Shown: positions 1-7,323, numbered from the stretch's first letter. The stretch: 8,576 nt of DNA from JBDHAC01 sp039589195 (GCA_039589195.1 JBDHHV010000145.1:1-8576); one strand, 5' to 3'. The notes: a model not told the origin generated them from the letters alone. Numbers and translations: made by a program.

Positions 1-72
1 CTGGAGGAGATGGTGGACGCCGGGAAGCTGGGGAAGAAGACGGGCGAGGGGTTCTATCGCTGGGAGAAGTAA
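1..72 (+). CDS. 3-hydroxyacyl-CoA dehydrogenase, C-terminal fragment (gene begins before the window)
   Basis: Only the last 23 codons and the TAA stop are present. They read LEEMVDAGKLGKKTGEGFYR followed by WEK. The G-x-L-G-x-K-[ST]-G-x-G-F-Y pattern is the usual C-terminal end of NAD-dependent 3-hydroxyacyl-CoA dehydrogenases, which oxidise 3-hydroxyacyl-CoA to 3-ketoacyl-CoA. It occurs both in stand-alone enzymes such as 3-hydroxybutyryl-CoA dehydrogenase and in the dehydrogenase part of FadB-like fusions, and the fragment cannot separate these. The stop lies 21 bases before the next start, on the same strand, so co-transcription with the mmsA-like gene is likely. Family is fairly safe; substrate is unknown. 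Confidence 0.72.
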   Translation: MEEMVDAGKLGKKTGEGFYRWEK

Positions 73-93
73 CCGCCACCCCGGAGGTGCCCG

Positions 94-1575
94 ATGACGC
101 TCACGACGTCCCGAGATATCGGGATGGGCGACACGCAGACTCCGAACTTCATCGGGGGCCGGTGGGTCGAGTCCCAAACACAGCGGTCGCTCCCGGTCAT
201 GGATCCCGCCACGGCGGATCTCCTCGGGCGGGTTCCGCTTTCCACCTCCCAGGAGGTGGATGACGCGGTCACCGCGGCTGCTGATGCGTTCCCCGCATGG
301 CGGGCCACCCCGCCTGTCGAGCGCGCGCGTGTCCTCTTTCGACTCAAGGCTCTGCTCGATGAACAACGCGACGCGCTGGGCCACAGCCTGACCCTCGAGC
401 ACGGGAAGACGCTCGCCGAGTCGTGTGGCGAAGTCCAGCGAGGAATCGAGAACGTAGAGCACGCGTGCGGAATCCCCAGTCTCATGATGGGTGAGACCCT
501 CGAGGACATCGCGAGCGGGATCGATTGCGAGACGATTCGCCAGCCGCTCGGCGTGTTCGCGGCCATCACGCCGTACAACTTCCCGGTGATGATCCCGCTC
601 TGGTTCTGGCCGTATGCCGTCGCGACCGGAAACACGTTCGTCTTGAAGCCCAGCGAGCAGGATCCGTTCACGCATCAGCGAGTCATCGATCTAGCCGCCG
701 AAGCCGGTCTTCCCGCGGGCGTCCTCAACGTGGTGCATGGGGGGAGCGAGGTGGCGGAGGTGCTGGTGGATCACCCCGACGTATGCGGCGTCTCTTTCGT
801 GGGCTCCAGCCGAACGGCGCGGGACGTGTACGCGAGGGCGGCCCGCACCGGGAAGCGCGTACAGGCGCTCGGAGGCGCCAAGAACCACATGATCGTCCTG
901 CCGGACGCCGACATGGACACGACGACGCAGGCGGTGCTCGATTCCATCTTCGGGTCCACGGGACAGCGGTGTCTGGCCGGGAGTGTGGTGGTCGGCGTGG
1001 GCGATGCGTACCCCGCGATTCGGGAACGAGTTCTGGAAGGCGCGCGTGGGCTCGAGCTCGGGTACGGGCTGGAGCCGGAGACCGATCTGGGACCCGTGAT
1101 CTCAGCCGGACATCGTGACCGGATCGCGGACTTCATAGAGACCGGAGCCTCCGAAGGGGCCACCGTCATCCTCGATGGGCGAGATGATGCCGTGGAGCGG
1201 TACCCGAACGGCCATTGGATCGGCCCCAGCGTGCTCGAAGGCGTGCAACCGGAGATGACGGTGGGGCACGAAGAGATCTTCGGCCCGGTCGCCGCGCTGA
1301 CGCGCGCGGACGCCGTCGAGGACGCCGTGGCGCTCATGCACCGCGTCGCGTACGGGAACGCGACATCGATCTTCACGCAGAGCGGGCGCGCCGCGCGCGA
1401 GTTCCGTTACCACGCGGGAATCAGCATGATAGGCGTGAACATCGGAGTCGCGGCGCCCATGGCGTTCTTCCCGTTCGGCGGATCCCGCGCCTCCTTCTAC
1501 GGAGACCTCAAGGCTCAGGGGCGAGACGCCATCGAATTCTACACCGATAAGCGGGTGGTCATCAGCCGCTGGTAA
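94..1575 (+). CDS. mmsA: CoA-acylating methylmalonate-semialdehyde dehydrogenase (MmsA/IolA family)
   Basis: A 493-residue aldehyde dehydrogenase, the usual length for this family. Known enzymes oxidise methylmalonate semialdehyde to propionyl-CoA, or malonate semialdehyde to acetyl-CoA, using NAD and CoA with loss of CO2, in the cytoplasm. Visible motifs are ITPYNFPVMIPLWFWP near residues 158-173, with N162 as the expected oxyanion-hole Asn; KPSEQDP in the cofactor region; and GSTGQRCLAGS with catalytic C293. Hydrolytic ALDHs have ELGG with a general-base Glu; here the segment is QALGGAKNH, typical of the CoA-acylating MMSDH branch. The ATG at 94 follows GGAGGT at 83-88 with good spacing; an in-frame ATG at 124 would remove a non-conserved N-terminus but has no such site. 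The next gene is an aminotransferase that could make its semialdehyde substrate. Valine or inositol breakdown are alternative roles; family assignment is secure, substrate is inferred. Confidence 0.93.
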   Translation: MTLTTSRDIGMGDTQTPNFIGGRWVESQTQRSLPVMDPATADLLGRVPLSTSQEVDDAVTAAADAFPAWRATPPVERARVLFRLKALLDEQRDALGHSLTLEHGKTLAESCGEVQRGIENVEHACGIPSLMMGETLEDIASGIDCETIRQPLGVFAAITPYNFPVMIPLWFWPYAVATGNTFVLKPSEQDPFTHQRVIDLAAEAGLPAGVLNVVHGGSEVAEVLVDHPDVCGVSFVGSSRTARDVYARAARTGKRVQALGGAKNHMIVLPDADMDTTTQAVLDSIFGSTGQRCLAGSVVVGVGDAYPAIRERVLEGARGLELGYGLEPETDLGPVISAGHRDRIADFIETGASEGATVILDGRDDAVERYPNGHWIGPSVLEGVQPEMTVGHEEIFGPVAALTRADAVEDAVALMHRVAYGNATSIFTQSGRAAREFRYHAGISMIGVNIGVAAPMAFFPFGGSRASFYGDLKAQGRDAIEFYTDKRVVISRW

Positions 1576-1604
1576 CGCGGAAGACCACCGCCCAGCCCAG
1601 TCGA

Positions 1605-1611
1605 AAAGGTG
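1605..1611 (+). promoter_or_regulatory. Ribosome binding site deciding the aminotransferase start
   Basis: AAAGGTG ends six bases before the GTG at 1618. The alternative GTG at 1609 overlaps this site and has no Shine-Dalgarno-like sequence before it. The site therefore favours translation from 1618, which shortens the protein by three residues. Confidence 0.5.
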
Positions 1612-1617
1612 ATTGAA

Positions 1618-2946
1618 GTGAGCACAACCGAGACGATCGACATCGACGCGACCGGGACACGCGCCACCGAGATGACCGCGGCACACCGGGAGTATCTGTT
1701 CCCGTGGGTTCGTCCCTACTACGCGGAGCCGATCGCGCTCTCCGAGGGAGAAGGGGTTTGGGTGCGCGATGTCGATGGACGCGAGTACCTGGATCTCTTC
1801 GCGGGCATCCTGACCACGTCGATCGGACACGGTCACCCGTCTGTTCAGGGCGCGGTTCGCCGTCAGATGGCCAAGCTCGGGCACACGTCGACGCTGTACG
1901 TGACCGAGGGTCAGATCGAGCTGGCCAAACGACTCGAGAACATCACACCGGGTGCCCTCAAGAGCGCTTGCTTCACCAACAGCGGGACGGAGGCTGTCGA
2001 GTCCGCGATCACGGTGGCCCGTCTGTTCACGGGGCGAAGCGAGATCGTGGCACTGCGGCTCGCCTACTCCGGACGGAGCCTGCTCGCTACGCATCTGACC
2101 GCCCAGGCGGCCTGGCGCCCGCTCCCCGGGACGGTCGCCGGCGTCGTGCACGCGCGGTCCCCGTACCCGTTCCGCTCGCCCGTGGGTTCCGGCCCGGAGT
2201 GCTCGGACTTCTTCATCGACGATCTCGTCGAGGTGATCGAGACCACCACGACGGGCCAGCCCGCCGCACTGTTCGCCGAGACCATACAGGGCGTGGGCGG
2301 ATACATCGTGCCCCCGCCCGATTACTTCGGACGCGCGGCCGAGGTGATCCGGAGCTACGGCGGACTCCTCATCATCGATGAGGTGCAGACCGGCTTCGGC
2401 CGCACCGGGGACAAATGGTTCGGTATCGAGCACTGGGGGGTCGAGCCCGATGTCATGGTCATGGCGAAAGGGGTCGCCAACGGGTTCCCCGTCGGGGTTA
2501 CGGTGACGCGCCCCGAGATCGCGGAAGCGTGGCAGGGGCCGGCGATCTCTACCTACGGCGGGAACCCGGTCTGCATGGCCGCCGCGAACGCCACTCTCGA
2601 TGTCATGGCGGAGGAGGATGTCCCGGCACGGTCGGCGCGGCGCGGAGACCAATTGCGGGCGGGCCTCGAGAGGCTGAGAGAGCAATTCGCCTGGATCGGC
2701 GAAGCGCGGGGTCTGGGCCTCATGCAAGCTCTCGAGCTGGTAACGGATCGGGCGGCCAAGACCCCGGACACCGATCGGGCGGCGCGTCTCCTCGAAGCCA
2801 CGAAAGAGGAAGGGCTGCTCGTGGGGCGTGGCGGTCTGCACGGCCAGGTGATCCGCATCGGCCCGTCTATGTTGATCACCGAAGGCGAGGTCGATGAGGG
2901 TCTCGAGCGCCTCGCGCGTGCCTGCAGGCGGGTCGACGGAACGTGA
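1618..2946 (+). CDS. Class III (omega) aminotransferase, AGXT2 / beta-amino-acid type
   Basis: A 442-residue PLP-dependent fold-type I aminotransferase of class III, expected in the cytoplasm. The N-terminal part has the substrate-region segment DLFAGILTTSIGHGHP. TNSGTEAVESAI (N121-T124) is the PLP-phosphate contact loop. LLIIDEVQTGFGRTG contains D254, which binds the pyridine nitrogen, and VMAKGVANGFPVG contains the Schiff-base lysine K284. STYGGNPVCMAAA closes the active site. The overall pattern resembles alanine-glyoxylate / 3-aminoisobutyrate-pyruvate aminotransferases (AGXT2-like). With the MmsA-type gene 42 bases upstream, a beta-amino acid donor (beta-alanine or 3-aminoisobutyrate) giving a semialdehyde is the natural inference; GABA, ornithine or other omega-amines remain possible. 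The GTG at 1618 is preferred to the GTG at 1609 because of the AAAGGTG site. The stop codon lies inside a 38-bp imperfect tandem duplication. Confidence 0.88.
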   Translation: MSTTETIDIDATGTRATEMTAAHREYLFPWVRPYYAEPIALSEGEGVWVRDVDGREYLDLFAGILTTSIGHGHPSVQGAVRRQMAKLGHTSTLYVTEGQIELAKRLENITPGALKSACFTNSGTEAVESAITVARLFTGRSEIVALRLAYSGRSLLATHLTAQAAWRPLPGTVAGVVHARSPYPFRSPVGSGPECSDFFIDDLVEVIETTTTGQPAALFAETIQGVGGYIVPPPDYFGRAAEVIRSYGGLLIIDEVQTGFGRTGDKWFGIEHWGVEPDVMVMAKGVANGFPVGVTVTRPEIAEAWQGPAISTYGGNPVCMAAANATLDVMAEEDVPARSARRGDQLRAGLERLREQFAWIGEARGLGLMQALELVTDRAAKTPDTDRAARLLEATKEEGLLVGRGGLHGQVIRIGPSMLITEGEVDEGLERLARACRRVDGT

Positions 2947-2996
2947 GGGGCGCACGCGCCTGCCGGGGGGTCAACAGAACGTGAGGGGCGCGCGGG
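2921..2996 (+). repeat. 38-bp imperfect tandem duplication across the aminotransferase stop codon
   Basis: Two adjacent copies, 2921-2958 and 2959-2996, match at 32 of 38 positions by direct comparison. Both contain the 14-base core GAACGTGAGGGGCG. The first copy encodes the last residues of the aminotransferase and its TGA at 2944-2946; the second lies in the gap before the symporter gene. Substitutions are scattered, suggesting an old slippage or duplication event rather than an active element. Confidence 0.75.
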
Positions 2997-3012
2997 CCAC
3001 CGCGCCTGACCG

Positions 3013-4509
3013 ATGATCTCCCCCACCATTCTGGCGGTCCTCGGTGTCTACCTGCTGGTCCTCCTGGCCATCGGCCTGTGGGGCGGGCGTGAGTCGCACG
3101 ACGTCGCCGGATACTACGTCGCGGGAAAGAAGCTCCCCTCATGGGTGATCGCGTTCAGCTCGAACTCCACGGGAGAGAGCGCCTGGCTCCTGCTCGGTCT
3201 CACCGGGATGGGGTACGCGGTCGGGATGCACGCCCTGTGGATCGTGCTCGGAGAGGTGCTGGGTGTCGCAGCCGCCTGGATCTGGGTCGCCCGGCCGTTC
3301 AAGGCGTATACCGATCGGTACCGCTCGATCACCGTGCCCGACTATCTCGAGGACCGCTTTCACGACCGGACGCACGTGTTCCGGATCATGGGTGCGGTGA
3401 TCGTGCTCTCCATGGTCGCCGCGTACACTGCCGCCCAGCTGACGGCGACGGGCAAGGCGTTCGACTCGTTTCTAGGGACCGGGTACCGCGCCGGTGTGTT
3501 CATCGGGCTCGCGGTGATCCTGTTCTACACGAGCGTCGGAGGGTTCAAGGCCGTCGCGTACAGCGATCTGGTTCAGGGCGTGCTGATGTTCGGCTGCCTG
3601 TTCACCCTCCCGATCGTGGCGATCGTTGCTGTTGGCGGCTGGACACCGCTTATCGAGGGGCTGCGGGCGGTGGATCCGGACCTTCTCCGGCCCGGGGGCG
3701 GACTCGGCCTCACGCCGGCGGGGGTGGCGAGCGCCGCGGGGTTCGTGGGAATCGGTCTGGCGTTTCTGGGCTCCCCGCAGCTGCTGACGCGCTTCATGGC
3801 GGCGCGGGACCAACGGGAGATCGTGAAGGCGGCCCCGATCGCCGTCCTTTGCATCGTGGTATTCGATGTAGGAGCGGTGTTCGCCGGGATGGCCGGACGC
3901 GTGCTGGTCCCGCGACTCGATGATCCGGAGACGATTCTTCCCCTGCTGTCGTCGGAGCTCTTCCCTGCCCTGTTCACGGGGATATTCCTGATCGTGGTGC
4001 TCGCCGCCATCATGTCCACGGTCGATTCGTTGCTCATACTCGCGTCGTCGTCCGTCGTCCGGGATGTGGTACAGAAGATCTTTCGCCCCGAGGCGTCCCA
4101 GCGGCGTCTCTCGCTGCTCGGAAAGATCATCACGGTGATCATCGGGGCCGTCGGACTCGCGCTCGCGCTAGGCGAGGTACGTCTCATCTTCTGGTTCGTC
4201 CTGTTCGCATGGTCGGGACTGGCGTGCGCGTTCACCCCCGTCGTCCTCTGCTCGCTCTTCTGGTCTCGCACGACCCGGGCGGGTGCGATCGCGGGTATGG
4301 CCGGCGGTTTTTTGATCACGGTCGCCTGGGTCGTGTGGTTCAAGTCCGGCTTCCATGACCTGTACGAGATGCTCCCGGGGTTTTTCGGCGGACTGCTCAT
4401 CACGGTGGTCGTGAGCCTGTTCACGCGCCCCCCATCCGGGGCGGAAGACGAGATGCGGCGCGTGCGTGAAGAGGTGGCAGCTAACAAGGAGGTCCAATGC
4501 CATTTCTGA
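3013..4509 (+). CDS. Sodium:solute symporter (SSS family, PutP-like)
   Basis: A 498-residue inner-membrane protein with about 13 hydrophobic segments, the first near residues 3-23 and the last near 454-474, as in PutP/vSGLT-type transporters. Matching segments are GKKLPSWVIAFSSNSTGESA with WLLLGLTG after it (39-65), YTSVGGFKAVAYSDLVQG, GLAFLGSPQLLTRFMA and AAIMSTVDSLLILASSSVV. S335 and T336 in the last one correspond to the Na2-site Ser/Thr pair of PutP. The family couples solute uptake to sodium entry. The solute cannot be read from sequence; the neighbours suggest an amino acid or related amine acid. No Shine-Dalgarno sequence is visible before the ATG at 3013, although the N-terminus fits the family, so translation may depend on coupling or a leaderless-like start. 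The last 13 bases overlap the amidohydrolase gene. Confidence 0.9.
   Translation: MISPTILAVLGVYLLVLLAIGLWGGRESHDVAGYYVAGKKLPSWVIAFSSNSTGESAWLLLGLTGMGYAVGMHALWIVLGEVLGVAAAWIWVARPFKAYTDRYRSITVPDYLEDRFHDRTHVFRIMGAVIVLSMVAAYTAAQLTATGKAFDSFLGTGYRAGVFIGLAVILFYTSVGGFKAVAYSDLVQGVLMFGCLFTLPIVAIVAVGGWTPLIEGLRAVDPDLLRPGGGLGLTPAGVASAAGFVGIGLAFLGSPQLLTRFMAARDQREIVKAAPIAVLCIVVFDVGAVFAGMAGRVLVPRLDDPETILPLLSSELFPALFTGIFLIVVLAAIMSTVDSLLILASSSVVRDVVQKIFRPEASQRRLSLLGKIITVIIGAVGLALALGEVRLIFWFVLFAWSGLACAFTPVVLCSLFWSRTTRAGAIAGMAGGFLITVAWVVWFKSGFHDLYEMLPGFFGGLLITVVVSLFTRPPSGAEDEMRRVREEVAANKEVQCHF
4486..4493 (+). promoter_or_regulatory. Strong ribosome binding site for the amidohydrolase, inside the symporter gene
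   Basis: AAGGAGGT lies within the final codons of the symporter gene, three bases before the ATG at 4497. The site is near-perfect but the spacing is short. It fixes the start of the exported amidohydrolase and supports coupled translation of the two overlapping genes. Confidence 0.65.
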
Positions 4510-6263
4510 AGCGTCGCGATTTCGTGGAGCTGGGATTGCTCGGGGCGCTCGGGGCCGTGAGCTGGCCGCGTACCGCGATGGCCCAGCCGGGAAGTCCGGT
4601 GCACGGAGATCGTCTCGCGACCGGTGGCAGGAGCTCAAGGGTCGGCCGGTCCGGACGGGGTGATCTCGCGGATCTCGTTCTCCTGAACGGACGCGTGTAC
4701 ACGGTGGACGACTCCGTGCCGCGGGCCGAGGCGTTGGCGGTCAAGAGCGGCCGGTTCCTGGCGGCTGGCTCGAACGACGACATCCGGGGCCTCGTGGGAC
4801 CGGGCACGGAAGTGATCGACGCGGGGCAGATGACAGTTACGCCGGGGTTCATCGATGCGCACAACCACCCGTTCTACGCGGGTACCCGGCACCTGCTTCA
4901 AGTCAACAGCGATCTGCGCAGCATCGCCGAGATCCAATCCGCACTCGGGGAACGGGCGGCGAACACGCCGCCCGGCGAGTGGGTCCGCGGCTTTCTGTAC
5001 GACGACACCAAGCTCCGCGAAGGCCGACCGCTCAACCGGCGCGATCTGGACGAGGCGGTGCCGGGCCACCCGGTCGTCGTGGTCCACCGCGGCGGACACA
5101 CGGCGGTCTACAACTCGATGGCGTTCGAGCTCGCCGGCATCACGGTCGACACGCCCGACCCCGAGGGCGGGAAGTTCTACCGCGAAGACGGCGAGCTGAC
5201 GGGCAAGGTGGCCGAGCGGGCGCGGGCGGCCCTCAATCGGCTGATCCCGGACGAGACGACCCGCGGGCAAAGGGCTGAGGCCGTGGGACTGATCTCTCGG
5301 CTCATGACGGCCGCCGGCCTGACCTCGGTGCACGAGACGGGGGGCGGAGAAGACGGCTTCATCGCGTACCAGGACGCCTATGAGGCGGACGATCTCCGGT
5401 TCCGGATGTACTACTTCCCCTCTGGACGAGGTGGGATTGGAAACGAGGGATTCTTCGCGTCGCTCAAGGAGGCCGGGATCCGCACCGGGTTCGGAGATGA
5501 GTGGTTGCGCATCGGGGCGGTCAAGTACGGGGCGGACGGCTCGGCCTCGGAGCGAACGATGGCGATGCGAACTCCGTACGTGGGGCGCCCGAACGACTAC
5601 GGGATCCTCACGATGGATCAGGAGGAGATCCACGCGGCGGTCGAGGACGCCGTGCGGCACGGATTCCAGATCGGAGTCCACGCGAACGGAGACCGTACCA
5701 TCGAGATGGTCCTCAACGCGTACGAGCGGGCACAGGAATTGTGGCCCCAGAGCGACCCCCGCTTCCGCATCGAGCACTGTTCGCTCGTGGACCCGGACCT
5801 CCTGCAGCGTATCCAGGCCGTCGGCGCGATTCCCACCCCCTTCTACACCTACGTCCATTACCACGGGAACAAGTGGCCCGAGTACGGGCGCGAGAAGATG
5901 CGGTGGATGTTCGCGCACCGTTCGTTCCTGGATTACGGGATCCCCGTAGCCGGCGCCTCCGACTATCCGCCCGGTCCGTTCGAGCCGCTCATGGCGATCC
6001 AGAGCATGGTCACGCGGACCGACTTTCAGGGCCGGGAATGGGGACCGAACCAGCGTGTGTCGGTCAGCGAGGCCCTTCGGATATGCACGATCAATGGCGC
6101 GCACGCCTCGTTCGAAGAGGATCTCAAGGGGTCGATCACGCCCGGAAAGCTCGCGGACTTCGCGCTGTTGGCGGAGGATCCGCACGAGGCCGAGCCAGAA
6201 CGGATCAAAGAGATCCCCGTCGCTCGTACGGTGGTCGGCGGGGTGACGATGCACGAGGGGTGA
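4497..6263 (+). CDS. Tat-exported amidohydrolase, YtcJ-like (amidohydrolase 3 family)
   Basis: A 588-residue metal-dependent hydrolase of the amidohydrolase superfamily. The N-terminus reads MPFLKRRDFVELGLLGALGA, with a twin-arginine motif (K5-R6-R7-D8-F9), a hydrophobic stretch and a likely cleavage site after A27-M28-A29, so the folded enzyme should be exported. A small N-terminal beta-sandwich region (LVLLNGRVYTVDD) precedes the barrel. Metal-site candidates are H122 and H124 in FIDAHNHP, H395 in GVHANGDRT, H427 in RIEHC and D489 in GASDYP; the KYGADGS segment (K343) is also characteristic of the YtcJ group. The C-terminus has the usual SITPGKLADFALL segment. Family members cleave amide, formamide or related bonds, but specificity is rarely predictable. 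Overlap with the symporter gene suggests that this enzyme releases the solute the symporter takes up (inference). Confidence 0.88.
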   Translation: MPFLKRRDFVELGLLGALGAVSWPRTAMAQPGSPVHGDRLATGGRSSRVGRSGRGDLADLVLLNGRVYTVDDSVPRAEALAVKSGRFLAAGSNDDIRGLVGPGTEVIDAGQMTVTPGFIDAHNHPFYAGTRHLLQVNSDLRSIAEIQSALGERAANTPPGEWVRGFLYDDTKLREGRPLNRRDLDEAVPGHPVVVVHRGGHTAVYNSMAFELAGITVDTPDPEGGKFYREDGELTGKVAERARAALNRLIPDETTRGQRAEAVGLISRLMTAAGLTSVHETGGGEDGFIAYQDAYEADDLRFRMYYFPSGRGGIGNEGFFASLKEAGIRTGFGDEWLRIGAVKYGADGSASERTMAMRTPYVGRPNDYGILTMDQEEIHAAVEDAVRHGFQIGVHANGDRTIEMVLNAYERAQELWPQSDPRFRIEHCSLVDPDLLQRIQAVGAIPTPFYTYVHYHGNKWPEYGREKMRWMFAHRSFLDYGIPVAGASDYPPGPFEPLMAIQSMVTRTDFQGREWGPNQRVSVSEALRICTINGAHASFEEDLKGSITPGKLADFALLAEDPHEAEPERIKEIPVARTVVGGVTMHEG

Positions 6264-6406
6264 CCCGCTCCCGGCACTCCAGATGGCACTCGTACTTGGC
6301 CCTTCCCTATGTCGCGTGATACCGTAGTCTTACCGCGTGGGCGCGCACCCCGATAAGGGTGAGAACATCCAGTGTGAATGACCCACGCAAGGCTCGAGTC
6401 AACGAC

Positions 6407-6410
6407 GAGG
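6407..6410 (+). promoter_or_regulatory. Ribosome binding site deciding the enoyl-CoA hydratase start
   Basis: GAGG lies five bases before the ATG at 6416. An in-frame GTG at 6359 would add 19 residues with no family resemblance and no ribosome binding site, so the ATG is chosen. Confidence 0.5.
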
Positions 6411-6415
6411 AAACC

Positions 6416-7195
6416 ATGAGCGACGTCCTCCTGGTCGAGAAACTGGACGGCCATGTGGCCGTGATGACGGTAAACCGGCCCGACAAACTGAACGCCCTCA
6501 ACGGCGAAGTCCGCCGCGCGATGTTCGCCGCTCTGGACAATCTGGCAGCGGATGACGATGTACGCGTCGTCGTGCTGACCGGAGCGGGTGAGAAGGCGTT
6601 CATTGCGGGCGCGGACATCGGAGAGTTCAAGGACGCGCGGCCGGTCGAACAGTACCGGACCATGCACCGCGGGAACGTATTCCTGGCCATGGAGACGTTC
6701 CAAAAGCCCGTGATCGCGATGATCAACGGCTTCTGTCTCGGGGGCGGGTGCGAGATCGCGATGGGCTGCGACATCCGGGTCGCCGCAGACACGGCCCGCC
6801 TGGGACAGCCGGAGATCAACCTCGGGCTGATCCCCGGGGGAGGCGGCACTCAGCGGCTCCCGAGGCTGGTGGGCGAGGGACGCGCCATGCGCTTGATCAT
6901 GACGGGCGAGATGCTGGGTGCCGAGCAGGCCGCCGCGATCGGGCTCGTGGATGACGTGTTTCCGGTCGACGAGCTGCGCGAGAAGACGCTCGAGCTCGCC
7001 CGGTTGATCGGCTCACGCAGTCCGATCGCGCTTCAGGCCGCCAAGGAATCGATCCTCGCCGCACGCCGCATGCCGCTGGACGAGGGGCTCAAGTTCGAGC
7101 GCGCCTGGTTCTCGCTCCTGTTCTCCACCGACGACATGGACGAGGGCGTGAGCGCCTTCCTCGAGAAGCGGGCGGCCGAGTTCAAAGGGAGCTGA
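6416..7195 (+). CDS. Enoyl-CoA hydratase (crotonase family)
   Basis: A 259-residue crotonase-fold enzyme, the usual family length. It should hydrate trans-2-enoyl-CoA to 3-hydroxyacyl-CoA in the cytoplasm. AFIAGADIGEF (A64-G65-A66-D67) is the first oxyanion-hole segment; GGGCEIAMGCDIRVAAD carries E113; GQPEINLGLIPGGGGTQRLP carries E133. The two glutamates are 20 residues apart, as in rat crotonase Glu144/Glu164, which supports true hydratase activity rather than an isomerase or hydrolase with one Glu missing. The gene lies 152 bases after the amidohydrolase, so it may have its own promoter. Its chain-length range cannot be read; a short-chain substrate such as crotonyl-, acrylyl- or methacrylyl-CoA would fit the neighbours. 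The final codons start a degenerate 14-bp tandem repeat. Confidence 0.92.
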   Translation: MSDVLLVEKLDGHVAVMTVNRPDKLNALNGEVRRAMFAALDNLAADDDVRVVVLTGAGEKAFIAGADIGEFKDARPVEQYRTMHRGNVFLAMETFQKPVIAMINGFCLGGGCEIAMGCDIRVAADTARLGQPEINLGLIPGGGGTQRLPRLVGEGRAMRLIMTGEMLGAEQAAAIGLVDDVFPVDELREKTLELARLIGSRSPIALQAAKESILAARRMPLDEGLKFERAWFSLLFSTDDMDEGVSAFLEKRAAEFKGS

Positions 7196-7276
7196 AGGCG
7201 CGAGAGCTGAGGGACCGAAGCCGAGGGAGCGAAGCTGTAGGACCAAGGCTGCAGGACCAAGGGCTGAGGGACGAGG
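7191..7276 (+). repeat. About six degenerate 14-bp tandem units across the enoyl-CoA hydratase stop codon
   Basis: Units begin at 7191, 7206, 7220, 7234, 7248 and 7263. They read GCTGAAGGCGCGAG, GCTGAGGGACCGAA, GCCGAGGGAGCGAA, GCTGTAGGACCAAG, GCTGCAGGACCAAG and GCTGAGGGACGAGG. Single-base insertions at 7205 and 7262 break the 14-base phase. The first unit contains the TGA stop at 7193-7195. The array fills most of the convergent gap before the terminator. I see no coding role or obvious protein-binding palindrome in it. Confidence 0.75.
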
Positions 7277-7293
7277 TAACGCTCAGCACCCAC

Positions 7294-7323
7294 AAAAAAA
7301 GCCCGGGCCGAGGCCCGGGCTTT
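7294..7323 (-). terminator. Intrinsic terminator after rpmA, probably bidirectional
   Basis: An 11-bp perfect stem (7298-7308 pairing with 7313-7323, core GCCCGGGC) closes a four-base loop CGAG. On the - strand the hairpin is followed by seven uridines (the A run at 7294-7300), making a strong terminator for rplU-rpmA. On the + strand the stem ends in only three T, then CGTCTCT, so termination of the enoyl-CoA hydratase transcript is plausible but weaker. Confidence 0.9.

Noticed and set aside
1102..2955. A 617-codon open frame on the - strand opposite the dehydrogenase and aminotransferase genes
   Set aside because: It is a GC-driven shadow: the + strand genes have complete family motifs, while this translation is rich in Arg, Pro, Gly and His with no recognisable domain.
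4635..6254. A 539-codon open frame on the - strand opposite the amidohydrolase gene
   Set aside because: Mirror frame of a well-supported gene; Arg/Val/His-rich, with no family features.
6296..6325. Possible promoter before the enoyl-CoA hydratase (TTGGCC with GATACC 16 bases later)
   Set aside because: Both boxes are poor matches to consensus in GC-rich DNA. The 152-base gap could hold a promoter, but I cannot point to a convincing one.
6346..6361. Small hairpin CACCC / GGGTG with a six-base loop before the enoyl-CoA hydratase
   Set aside because: Only five base pairs and no T run, so neither a terminator nor a recognised leader motif.
6359..6415. GTG start at 6359 for the enoyl-CoA hydratase
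   Set aside because: The added residues do not resemble the family and the ATG at 6416 has GAGG at suitable spacing.
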